In this document: one piece after another, positions 31,027-42,416 of the stretch
Layout: the number at the start of each line of letters is the position of its first letter
Position numbering within the stretch: the stretch's first letter is position 1
From: Protostelium mycophagum
Taxonomy: Eukaryota; Evosea; Variosea; Protosteliida; Protosteliaceae
Direction: 5' to 3'
Length of the DNA: 44,347 bases
Assembly (NCBI GenBank): GCA_002081555.1
Contig: KV921213.1
Span: 1-44,347 of the forward strand
The notes under the pieces: generated by a model
What the model saw: only the letters and a program-made list of their open reading frames with translations
The model's database searches: none
Told to the model about the DNA's origin: nothing
Position numbers and translations under genes: made by a program

Positions 31027-34000
31027 ATGGCCGCAGCAAAATCGGTCGACCTCTCTGAGGCCGCAAAGAGGGTGGAAGTTCTAGAGAAATTTCCATTCGA
31101 GGATGACCAACCTCACGTGGAAGGACCTCTATTATCCGTATTATACCATTCTTCTACTGGAGTAGAGTTTGCAGATCGCGCTGCTTTTGAATCAAGATGG
31201 TCAGAAGAGCTCGCTTCCATTCAACAATTGGTGATAGATTTTATTTACATCTCTTACGCCTCCTGACCTTCGCTTCAGAAAGAGGTCATCAAGACCGGTG
31301 ATATATATGTGAACATGTTGTATACATATCGAAGTATTTCGAAAGCTCTACGAGTGAGTCGGCTCCACACCACCATCTGCTAACACTCATAGGTCAAAAA
31401 CGAAGAGGCCACCCGAAACGAAACATACGAGGCCATGTTTGAGGTCCTCGAACCCGAGATTAAGAAGTTAAAAAACTTCATGTATTTCCAACGCGAGAGT
31501 GTCAAATTCTTCTGCAAACATGTAGACAAACTGGCCACCATGTTAAAGCCCGAGAAGAAGAAGGAAGTCGAGACTTTCCCCTCTCAGCTGTATCTTTGGC
31601 ACATGATTCAATTAGTGGACAGATTTGAACTGCTCGATGATCTTAAAAACATGAAGGCTTGTCTCAATAATGACTTCTCCTTCTATAAGAGGTACATACC
31701 CATCATCATCGGATGTTTTGGCTTTTAAGAATCTAAATTTCGAAGAGCATACCAGTTTTTAAGAAAGACAATGACTGGTGGAGACGATCAGAACACGGAG
31801 AACCACGAATTATACCTTTTCCTGGCCAACCAGAACAGTATCACCACCTTCTTGAAAACGTCCCTCACCGCCATTCCAGGGTGAGTCCCTCCTCTTTTGA
31901 TCTCACTGACGATTAATCAGCTACGATGATGTTATCTCTGAGATGGTTAACTGTGCCGCCGATTTATTTGAGAATGACCTGTATCTTCTACCAGAAGACA
32001 AACACACTCTTCTAAGAGTTATGCCTTATGGTCTTCTCTTGATGGACGAGAACAATGCGGAGAAGAATGTCTTCAAATCTAAGAAGGTTAAATTAAGCCG
32101 TTTTGCTGCCATATTCAAGAAGTACCCTGTCGTACCTCTATATGGTGACATGCAGATCGCCTTAGAGGCTATGATCAGAAGATCCCCTCACTACGATGAC
32201 AGGTATTATAGTATGATGTCACATAGATTGAAGTATTCCAGAGCTTGGGGTTCTGCTGGTGATGAGGAGAAGGCGGCTGTCGTGTATGAGCTGATACATC
32301 ACATTGATCACGTCAGACAACAATACAACGAATACATCGCCAAGTTTGGTAACATGGTCAATGAGATCAAGGCAACTAAGAAAGACCCACGCCTTCAGAC
32401 CATATCATCCAAAGACATCACCCTTATCGTGAAAGAGGGTCTCCTCTATCTCAGCAGCTGGACCTCTATGATCTTATCTCAAGCTGCCTGGAAATACGCT
32501 AAACCCAACAATGCTGAGACAATAGAAGGTATCGATGCTCATCACTCTTGCAAGGTTAATATATTTAGGTGCCGCAGCACCACCCTTAGACTACGAGAGA
32601 GTAGGTTGTATAAAAAGGTCTATATGGTGATGTTTATAGGTGGTCAGATACAACTACTCCCCTGCAGAGAAATATGCACTGGTGGAGTTTTTAGCGATGG
32701 TGAAGACCTTAGCCTCCATCATGATGAGAGAAGACTCATTATTATCCCCCATGGTCAGACACTGCATACACAACGATGTACAAGAATTTGTACAATTCCA
32801 AATCAGAGATGCCATACGTACCACCACCAAGAAAAAGAAGACCCATCAGAGAACGTAACTGTACTTGTACATCAACAGATATTTATTATCTTCAGGGATT
32901 TAATACAATTAAGAGCAATTGGTGCCGATTGGTACGGAGGAATTGAAAACACAACTGACCCCTCATTAATTGGAAAGAAACCAGCCAAGGATGAGCGTCT
33001 ACAACTGCCCAACAGATCCACACCCCCCTCTCCCACCCAGCTCACCCTGATACGTAATATTACTTATGGACTTTTTGCCTCTAAGAAGCACGAATGGAAA
33101 GAGGGGACAAACAAATTGATGGAATCTTTCTACTACAGATCCTACTTCTTTGATCATCTACTCAATTATTCCGGTAATTTACTTTCCCATCATATTTCAC
33201 TGAAATATACAGCAACCATTGTGTCGATCACTGATGTTGGAGATTTGTGGTACAGAGAGTTCTACTTGGAGCTTGGAAAGAGGCTGCAATTCCCAATTGA
33301 CATGTCGTTGCCATGGATTCTGACAGATCATATCTTGGAGACCAAGGAACCCTCCTTCATGGAATTTGTATTTTATCCTCTTGACATCTACAACGATGCT
33401 GCTTCTAGAGCTCTCAAATCACTCAACAAACAGTTCTTGTACGATGAGGTTGAAGCCGAGGTTAACCTGTGTTTCGATCAATTAGTGTACAAATTATCTG
33501 AACAAATATATTCTACATATAAGATGCAAGCATCAGGGTGAGTTCATCACCTAAATCATTGAAATCTCACACGGTAGGATACTGATGGACAAGGCATATA
33601 AGAATTCACTCGAGGAATTATACCCCTCAAAATTACACGTACCAAAATCTAGATATGATGTCATCATAAAACAGAGACACGTACAACTATTGGGAAGATC
33701 CATTGATCTCAATCTACTCATATCACAACGTATGAACACATACATCAGACAGAATGTTGACTACGCGATCTCCAGATTTGAGGCTTCTGATCTGACGGGT
33801 GTCATGGTAAATTTAGATCTAATTACAGATGACATGTAGATAATGACACCTGCAGGAACTGGAGTCTTTATTGTCCAATATCCAGCTGACTTATTTCTTG
33901 ATGGCGGAGCATTTCAGTTTGGACCCTTGGGACCACATATTGAGAGAGGCGAACGAGTCCACTTCTGTCGTTTCCTATCACGGAAGAATCGTACTCCACG

Positions 34001-35979
34001 TGAGTATTCACACATCGGTACAATACAATATAGGCATATACTGACTCACAACAGATCATCTACGAACTGATGGTAGATTTCGCGCCAAATATGAATTATA
34101 ACATGATCAGCAACCGTTTTATTCGTAGTCCTGTACAATTTGGCGAGAAGGTCAGATGAGATTTTTCTTTGTAATCTAAAAATAGAACAGGTTCAACGTG
34201 AATCACAACCCAAAAACAACCCCACGTTCATGTACGGATCCAAAACATTCAACACGGCTTACGCAAACTCGGACGAGTTGTACATGAATTTTATTGGGGC
34301 GAATCACGTCTCTGCTATTATCAAATTAGTCGGCGCGACAGACTTGCCTCTCATTGTCTCTGAATGTCTTCAGAACATGGATTTGAAGGTCTCTTATTAA
34401 CTGTTAATCTTTCACTTACTAAATGATTGTAGATCCGCAATGTATTATCACCTTATGTGAAGGAATTATTTGGGGGTATGCCTACAGACAGCAAGCTCCC
34501 TCCTTATATGTACGGTACCAGTGGTGGTCATGGTTACTACGAGCTCAAGCTGAAGGAAATTCGCTCTTACCCCGAATTGCAATCTCAAGTGTTGAGAAAT
34601 TTCAAAGAAGTTGGAAATCTGATCATATTTTTAAATATGTGCGAGACGGCCTTGGTAAATATTTCTTATCACACTGAGTACTCAATTTTCCAGTCCCAAC
34701 TACAACTCCAGACTTTCCGAATCTCAGCACCGTTCCTGGGATTAACCAGCCAACCTGATAGTAACCAGGGTGACCCCTCCGCAGCTTCCCCACTCTTCTC
34801 CTCGATACACTCACTCGTACAATCATTTGAGAGCAAGCCCAACTTGATCAGCAAAGCTCCTGACGCTCTCAAAGAATTGGTCGCGAACGCCTGGCGTGCC
34901 GACAAGTTATACAGACCATCCACAGAGAAGAGCTCCTTGTTCAAGGCTGTATTGCAGAGAATCAACCAAATGCTCGACTCTGTCCGTTTCGAATGGTCTG
35001 GAGGTATATTTATCAATGCTTCTTTTATTGACGGAAATAGGTGATGCAGCGCCAGAGAATGGAGTATTACATGTTGTATATTCTACGGAATTTTATAGAT
35101 TATGGTCCGCCATTCAATTCGTATGTTGTATGCCTCCGACTGCCTCCCCCGCACCTGGTGGTGTACAGACCCTAGACCATTTCGAGTTCCACGAATTATT
35201 CGGTAGATACACGTCATGATATGATTTCAATTTACGTTGCTAGGGGACGGATTGTGGTGGGCCGGTATTTCCATCATACACTTTTTGGGACAGAAGAACA
35301 AGTTTGAGACTATGGATTTCACTTACCACATTTTGAACTTGGCTGAATCTCTCGGCGAACAGAATATTCCACAGTTAGAGAGGTATTCATTCTTGCATCG
35401 TCATACTTCTAAACATGTGAAGATTCTTCAAGAAGGCCACTCAAGTTAGAGAGATCAACAACAACATCTTCTCCGTCCTGAGGACTTACTCCAACCCTCC
35501 TAAGAAGGTCCTTGTCCATTTCTACAACTCACATCGAACTGAAATATCGACAGAACCCCACCAGGATCTCCCCACCAGAAAAGGATATCTCTGATAACTT
35601 TTTGAACCCTAATGAGGGTGGTGGAAATGGGGCTGTGCAAGCGAAGACCTTGAGACCCAAATCCACCACAATCAGACCGGGTCGCGCCTCTCTCACTCCC
35701 GAGGAACCTTCTGGAGGTTTGTGTATGATGTCGTTGGTGTGCAAGTCTTATAAGTTCAGGACCTCCCCCCCCACCTCCCCCCGCATTTGGGGCACCACCT
35801 CCGCCTCCTAGCTTTGGTGCACCTCCTGTGAGTTCTCTCTATATGAAGAAGTATTCTGACATCGATAGCCACCCCCACCCTTTGACGGAATGCCCCCTCC
35901 ACCCCCTATGGACGATGATGTCCCACCCCCTCCTCCTTTTATGGATGATGATATGCCCCCTCCTCCTCCCCCGTTTTGA
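31027..35979 (+). CDS. pirA: CYFIP/Sra-1/PirA, WAVE regulatory complex subunit, with polyproline C-terminus
   Basis: ATG 31027 ([20 protein letters not shown]). It is colinear with animal CYFIP over its length: [29 protein letters not shown]-like [106 protein letters not shown]-like [13 protein letters not shown] and [23 protein letters not shown] binds Rac1 and, with NAP1, holds WAVE inactive; Rac-GTP releases Arp2/3 activation. Around 15-18 short introns, including a 36-nt microexon (32569-32604). After the conserved end, two more exons (35760-35827 and 35869-35979) add an in-frame polyproline/FGAPP/MDDD tail ending PPPF, stop TGA 35977-35979. Animal CYFIP ends without such a tail; see the finding. 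The family call is very firm, the tail junctions less so. Confidence 0.93.
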
Positions 35980-36048
35980 ACAGATACTGAAAGCTCATTC
36001 GAATAAAACGAGAACAATCACTTGGATAATCTGAAATCGGAAGAAAAC

Positions 36049-37473
36049 ATGAAAGGCAGCTTTGTGTGGATTGTTGAGAAGGTATATCCTTATCCTTTCA
36101 CAATTTACACGTGCATTTACATGAGCAGGTTGGAGATGTGAGTGGGTTGAAGGCTTTAAATTTGTCAAATAGTAATTTGACAGAATTGGTCGATCTCAGT
36201 TCTCTTACGGACATGACAAAGATTGATTTGAGCAACAATGAATTCAAGGACTTGAAATGCATAAAGAATAACAAGAGTTTGACGATGATTAAAGTCGCTA
36301 ACAATCAAATTGAAGAGATCAAACACTTGGATGGCCTTACAGAATTAAGAGGTATTTTGAGTTGTGGCATTTTATACATCTGATGTTGCCCCCAGTTCTC
36401 AACCTGGGTGGAAATAAGATCTCTCGAATTAATGGGCTTTTCAACACAACAGAACTGAGGGCTCTCATTTTAGATCATAATCAGATACGCTACATCAAAG
36501 GTCTCCAACAATGTTCAGAGTTAAATACACTAGGTCAGTCTAATAATGCCACCATCTTCTGAAACAAGTAGTGTTGTCGTATAATAACATCGCTCACGTG
36601 GACGATTTATCCCATTTATCACACCTCCGCAAACTGAATCTTTCGAACAACAAGGTTTGGTTGTGTTCATTGATATCTTGTAACATCTGTAGATCTTTGA
36701 ATTTCCAGATTTAAGTTCATTGACCGAGTTGGATGAGATAAAATTTGCTCACAACAGAATCAAAGGTGCAATTATTTTTTACCAAAATCTTCTTTTCCGA
36801 AATTGATAATGACAGAACTACCCCAAACATTGTCCGCTTGCAACTTGATCAGAATTGTAGATCTCAGTCATAACAACATCCATGAAGTGAAGTAAGTACC
36901 TCAGTGAAGTGACACATTCTAAAGCTTGTAGATTTCTTGTCTCTCTGGCCAAATTGCCAAAATTGAAAGCCTTAGACTTGCGTGGAAACCCTGTCTGCGA
37001 AACAAAGCGTTATTCTGAGAAGGTAATTATATATTGGATGGTGAAAGAATGGAGATAAATATATGACAGATTTATGGAATGATTCCACAATTGAAGACAC
37101 TGGATTGTGTTGCCAGGAATGAGAGGAGGAAAAAGAAGATGCCAGAGGAGAAGAATAAAGGAGAACTAGAAGAGGAAGGGGCTCACAAAAAGAGAAAGAT
37201 TGAAAGACCAATGGTCGAGCTGCCGGTAAAAAATCTTGTCGTTCTCTCGATGAATGATGGCTTCAGGAAGTTTTGGGTGGCCTTGAAGAAGAAAAGCCAA
37301 AAGAAATACCAAAGGTGATGGAACAGCAGACATCTGGTGTGGTCTCGGTCACAATACACAAGAGAGAGGAGCCTGTCAATCCAAAAAAAATAGAAAAAAA
37401 GAAGAAGAAGGAAAAGTTGATTGCCAAAGAAATATCCGGATCAGGACCAGCCATTCAAAAGGGATGGGATTAA
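36049..37473 (+). CDS. SDS22-like leucine-rich repeat protein with basic C-terminus
   Basis: ATG 36049 (MKGSFVWIVEK), splice at 36082, then about eight 22-residue LRRs: LKALNLSNSNLTEL, MTKIDLSNNEFKDL, LTMIKVANNQIEEI, VLNLGGNKISRI, LRALILDHNQIRYI, VLSYNNIAHV, LRKLNLSNNKIFEF, DEIKFAHNRIKEL and IVDLSHNNIHEV. A capping LKALDLRGNPVCETKRYSEK and an LRRcap-like IYGMIPQLKTLDCVA follow. The C-terminus is strongly charged (NERRKKKMPEEKNKGEL; KKIEKKKKKEK) with two lysine clusters that may be nuclear localisation signals. An intron at about 37227-37265 shifts to the frame ending AIQKGWD (stop TAA 37471-37473). SDS22-type repeats suggest a protein-binding scaffold in the nucleus or at dynein; no specific orthologue assigned. 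It starts only 69 bp after the CYFIP stop. Confidence 0.85.
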
Positions 37474-37755
37474 TTTCTAAAATCAATCAAACGGAAAGAT
37501 ATACCTTATTTCGTCCAGAAGACTGGTTTCAAATTCCCCGTATTGCACAGTCCCAGCAACACATTAAGTCCATAGCAACAGCTTATTTTTTGCATTAACT
37601 AACGTGTGTTCTTGACAAAAGTGGGAATTTGAGTCCACCACAATACCAACACTCGAATTCCCCGCTTTCAGTCCTAGGAAACGGAATCTCGATCTCAGGC
37701 CCGTATTATATTTTCCGATTTCCCCGTTCCGCCATTCCTTCCGGTTTATGGGCTG

Positions 37756-39819
37756 ATGTTCAGAAGACCTCACAGGAAGATGCTAGCAGCCACGCCAATC
37801 ACTTCGTCTCCAAAGGAGAACTCCTCTGATGTGGAAACCTTCCATTTTGAACTGATTGATCCCTCCCACACAATGGCTCATGACAAAGGCACCATCCAAA
37901 ATCATACACAGAGAAAACTGAAGGCAAGGCATCTATCTATGATAGCTCTGGGAGGAACAATAGGTAGGTGAAAGACACAATGTAACAATGTAACATCGAG
38001 TAGGTACAGGGTTATTCTTGGGATCTGGAGAGGCCCTTTCCACGGGTGGACCAGCAGGCTGTCTCATCGGCTATATCATCATGGGCCTTGCATTATTTTC
38101 AATACTTTCTTCTTTAGGTGAAATGTGCGCCTTCTTGCCCATCCCTGGGAGCTTTACCAACTATGCCACAAGGTGATCACCCTTCGATCAGCCACGTGGC
38201 TGAAACTGAAAGTTCTCAGGTTTGTTGATCCGGCAGTCGGTTTTGCAACAGGGTGGATTTATTGGTACTCCTCTGCAATTGCTATACCAGCAGAGGTCAC
38301 CGCTGCTGCCCTCGTTATTGGTTTTTGGAATGTGGATATTAACATTGCTGTGTGGATCAGTATCTTCCTTGTCGCGATTTGCCTCGTAAATTTCATCGGA
38401 GCAGATGCTTACGGTGAGGCAGAGTTTTGGCTGGCCGTCATCAAGGTGCGTGGCATACTGATCTTATTTCTAATATTCGCAGGTACTCGCCATTGTCGGT
38501 CTCATCATTTTGGGTTTTGTTCTAGCCTTAGGGGGAGGTGATCAAACCTAATGGAATCATTATAAATGATACAACAAAGGTCCCAATCACAATAGAACTG
38601 GCTTCAGATACTGGCAGAACCCTGGTGCTTTCGTCGAATACTTCACTGAAGGCAGTACAGGTGATTGACGTATTGACCTTATTGTTGCCTTGTTGAGCTC
38701 TCAAAGGAACATTCTTGGGTGTTTGGGCAGTTTTAGTGCAGGCCTCCTATTCTTATATTGGGACAGAAATAGTGGCTGTCACCGCTGGAGAGGCACAAAA
38801 CCCACACAAAACCATCCCAAAAGCGGTGAACAGGTAAGTCTTGTACGTTCTTCTCAGTGATAATCCGATTACAGAGTTTTGGTCAGAATAGTTCTCTTTT
38901 ATGTTCTCAGTATGATCATCATTGGAATGAACATCCCAAGTGATGATCCCACTCTGTTGTCCACGGCCGGGGGTTCCACAGCAGCCGCTTCTCCTTTTGT
39001 AATCATGATAGACAAAGCTGGCATTGCTGTACTACCAAGTATTATAAATGCGGTTGTACTCTCTGCAGCCTTTTCGGCGGGAAATTCAGATTTGTACGCT
39101 GCATCAAGGACGTTGTACGCTTTGGCATTAGAGGGAAAGGCACCAGCTCCACTGATGAGGTAATATCTCCCTCAAGATTTTATTTGACGCAGTCAGGTGC
39201 ACTAAAAATGGGCTCCCGTACTACTCTGTCATCTTCAGCGCAATTGTAGGGCTTCTCTCCTATCTCAACTGCAATAATTCTTCCGCGGTAGTATTCGGCT
39301 GGTTCGTTAATATCACCACCATCTCGGGCCTTTTCTCTTGGACAGTCATTTGCATCTCTTACATCAGATTTCATGCTGCGTTGAAGTATCACAACATAAA
39401 TAGGGACGATTTGCCTTACAAATCTCCTCTACAACCGTACTCTGCCTATTTTGGTGCCGTAGTCTGTTCCCTGGTCATTATATTCAACGGTCAGTGGAAT
39501 TAAAATGGAGTATATGATGGCTGCGCTTTGCCGCCAGTAAAATACAGCTTGATACAACTCTAATATTCGTTCCCCAACACTGAAAAAGGCAGGATTCACG
39601 GCGTTCTCGCCTTTTGATGTGGGAAGTTTCGTCAGTGCCTATATCGGGATCCCCATTTTTTTTGGGCTCTTTCTGGGTTTCAAACTGCTGAAGAGGAGCA
39701 GAGTGGTCGATTTATGCGACGTCGACCTGACTATTCCGGAAGGATATGCTGTCGAGACCACAGAGACAGAAGAAGGCAAGTCCGCATGGCACATCAAGAT
39801 CCTCGACTTCCTTTTTTAA
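37756..39819 (+). CDS. Amino-acid permease of the fungal/bacterial type (YAT/AAT, APC superfamily)
   Basis: ATG 37756 starts a hydrophilic N-terminus, then the AAT signature HTQRKLKARHLSMIALGGTIG joined across an intron to TGLFLGSGEALSTGGPAG. Further features are ALFSILSSLGEMCAFLP with IPGSFTNYATR, GFATGWIYWYSSAIAIPAE, VLAIVGLIILGFVLALGG, SYIGTEIVAVTAGEAQNP, NAVVLSAAFSAGNSDLYAAS, RTLYALALEGKAPAPLMR, FGWFVNITTISGLFSWTVIC and YIRFHAALKYHNINRDDLPY. About twelve helices are expected, ending at TAA 39817-39819. These motifs are those of yeast general amino-acid permeases and bacterial relatives, which import amino acids with H+. The conserved motifs are intact, so the gene appears functional. Confidence 0.88.
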
Positions 39820-39854
39820 ATTGTATAAAGAACATAGATGTAATAATCTTTATT
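39820..39854. terminator. 35-bp convergent spacer with AATAAA on the minus strand
   Basis: The permease (+) and NOC4 (-) stop codons are only 35 bp apart. On the - strand AATAAA (39849-39854) directly follows the NOC4 TAA. The two transcripts must overlap at their 3' ends unless cleavage occurs within a few bases of the stops. Confidence 0.6.
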
Positions 39855-42307
39855 TTAAAATTCCCAAATAGAAAAATCTTCGGTGCTTTCGAATAATTTT
39901 TGCGCCTTCTCCACCTCAAACGCCGGGCACTGTGGTGGGAATTTCTTGGTATTCTCCCGGAAAATCTATGACATGTCAGCATCAGTGACGCTATGTTGAC
40001 GCACCGTGTCAGGGTTTTCTGTAATGAATTTGGAGACGTCATAAACAGACTCTGGCTCGCCATCAAAGATCTTGGTCATTCTGGCAATCTGAGGACAATA
40101 ATGATTTTTTAGCGTCTACAATGGTCAAAACTAAATCTTGTCTTTCAATAACTATAATGAAACTCACAGAAATTTCCCAAAGAGAACTTTGTAAGGCGTT
40201 CGTTTTGTTCAAATCTTTCTCGCCAATCACAAAAGGGTCAAAACCATTGCATTCGTTCAGCGGTTTGGACGGGTCCTCAGATTCTTCAGTCATGCCGATT
40301 AGAAGCACTTGCTTCATTTGTACTGAGCTTATCAGATTTATTATTCACCGTTCCGCAGATAGATAAATATCTTCAGTACCTTTTGGCTCCCTATGTACCA
40401 GAACTTTTAGGTTTGGATTTCTATGGATCAAATTGTATATAATGATCAGGCATACAGATATTCCGTGTGGTGGTATGCTTAGACACAACCTTGCGAGTTT
40501 CTTGGCGAATGATGCGGCAATATATGCAGGTATGTATCTGATCTTGCGTTTAAATTCACTGCATTAACAATCGATTTTTACCTTGAAGATAAACTGGCGT
40601 CCAGCAATTTCAAAAATTTAGCTCTGTATTTGGATGTGAAGACAGATGTAGAGAGGAGCTCATACAATTTCCCATAATAATCAGGGTGGTCGCTAATAAT
40701 ATTTATATCTTTGTAAAATTTCACATGTTACTTACACATTATGAGCGGTGATCAAAACAAACAATCCGTTCAAAGCCAAGAGGGCAATAGCTCCCCCTGT
40801 ATCTCGTTATTTCTCGTGTCATTAGAATGAATCTTACCTTGTTTGAATGCTTTCGTCAGATAATCTAATAATAGAGCTGGCTCCGACATCACTGGTAAGA
40901 CGTCTTTTTCCACACTATTTAATACCTGAAATCTCAGCAAAATTCCACATTATGGTATACGCACCTGCTTGAATGTCTCAGGATTCATCTGGAGTCTTAA
41001 AAATTCAAGCCAGCAGTCTTGTGCGGCCCACCTATGTCTAGACATGCTGACAATGTTTTGTCTCATCGTCTTTACATTTTTCTGGATTTTTGGTGGTTTA
41101 ATCAAACTGAGAGGGTTCACCGAAGCTTTCCTCTTCTTCTGAATTTCTTAGAGTGAATTTAATATGGAGAATACTGACCGGAGTTTTAAGTGCAGGAAGT
41201 GGGGTAACAATGTCCATAATTTGGTTTCTGCTCTTATTTGTTGTCTCTGTCAATTGTTGCTCGCGCAACTTTTTTTTGACGTGAGCTTCACCAAACAAAA
41301 GATCGTCCACTTCCACTTGGTCCAACATATCCTCTCCTAATCCTATTTAAACACCTAATAAGGTTGTTTAATCTACCTTGTGGAGGGGGAAGGCCCACAT
41401 AGAGATCTGTGATGCTAGATGGGTTCTCCATATTTTGCAAGAACAAGTAAACCCTGCTCGCGACATCCTTTTGATCTTCTCCCTCTGTTTTGAGACCTTT
41501 TGTGCATATCGCCCTAAAGAGGTTAACCGTCGCCATAAAATGTTTTTGATTCAAGTAGACTTACTTTAAGGCTCTAAAAGTGAAGTATCTTACATCATCG
41601 TATTCTGCGATGTATTTTTCTCCCAGAATCTGCCGAAACTCTTCACTGACACAAGGGCTGAACACGATCGCTTCCATCATTCTTGAGTACAAGGCATCGT
41701 GCATCACAGCCTCCTCCTGACTCACAGCATGTAAGCAAGAGTGACAAGTAACCAGATCCATGATGGTTAGCAGTGCGCAGTGCTTCTGTGTTTTAGAAGA
41801 TATTCAAAATTCAGCATTTTCTCCTTTTCACAAAAGGATGTTGAAGAATAAAAACTGACCTGAACAGCCAAGCTGGGGTAATTGAAGAGCTGAATTAAGA
41901 CTTCCTCAAATTTCTCAATATCCTTCTGAATCCAATCTTGCATGGGAGGGAGCTCTTGTCCAAAAAAATGAGGCAGGTATCCCCCAAGGAATTTGTGCAA
42001 TTGTTGAACAGAGGCCTCCAACTGAGTACATCAATCATAAAACGCGACAGAATATTCTTCACCTTCTTCTCATGTGCTTCATCTGGCTCTTGATTTTCGA
42101 GGAGTGTTTTCAGAGAATCAAAAATGACGGCAGTATCTTGTGGTCCAGAATTGGCATTGAGTTCGACAGGTTTCGAGGCCTTCTTCACTGCTTTTTTTAT
42201 TGCCACCTTCTTTGCAGGAGCCTTGAATCATCAGGTCGAGCTCTTCGATGAAAGATCACCTTTTTTGTGGCAGTCTTTTTTGGCGCTTCAGAGCCAATCC
42301 TTCCCAT
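39855..42307 (-). CDS. noc4: NOC4-like ribosome biogenesis factor (CBF/Mak21 family)
   Basis: Reads right to left from ATG 42307. It begins with a Lys/Ala-rich N-terminus (MGRIGSEAPKKTATKK joined to APAKKVAIKKAVKKAS, histone-H1-like), then helical repeats (IFDSLKTLLENQEPD, EYDDVRYFTFRALK, FMATVNLFRAICTKGL). The CBF domain follows: GAIALLALNGLFVLITAHN, CDHPDYYGKLYELL, FLKLLDASLSS, PAYIAASFAKKLARLCLSIP, VCLIIIYNLIHRNPNLKVL, GFDPFVIGEKDLNKTNALQS and SLWEISTLKNHYCPQIARM. This is the SLWE-LxxHY-P arrangement of NOC4. NOC4 acts with NOP14 in 40S subunit maturation and export from the nucleolus. About ten introns; stop TAA immediately followed by AATAAA. An alternative start upstream in another frame (near 42385) was not chosen because it does not continue into the family region. 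Confidence 0.87.
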
Positions 42308-42416
42308 TTTGCCTTGTGATGGTGTGGGAAAAATCTGAGAAAGCGGAAGAGGTGGTCGGGTTGTAGAGCGAGGAGATCTTCCATTTTATGAATCTTAATC
42401 ACAGCCGAAGAGCACG
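42308..42416. promoter_or_regulatory. Bidirectional promoter, NOC4 (-) / deoxyhypusine synthase (+)
   Basis: 109 bp between divergent ATGs of two translation-related genes. Contains GTTGTAGA near 42360. Confidence 0.5.

Noticed and set aside
31943-33541. A 532-codon uninterrupted frame in the CYFIP region
   Set aside because: It reads through several introns and, between about 32570 and 32885, is in the wrong frame. The conserved CYFIP sequence ([17 protein letters not shown]) needs splicing there.
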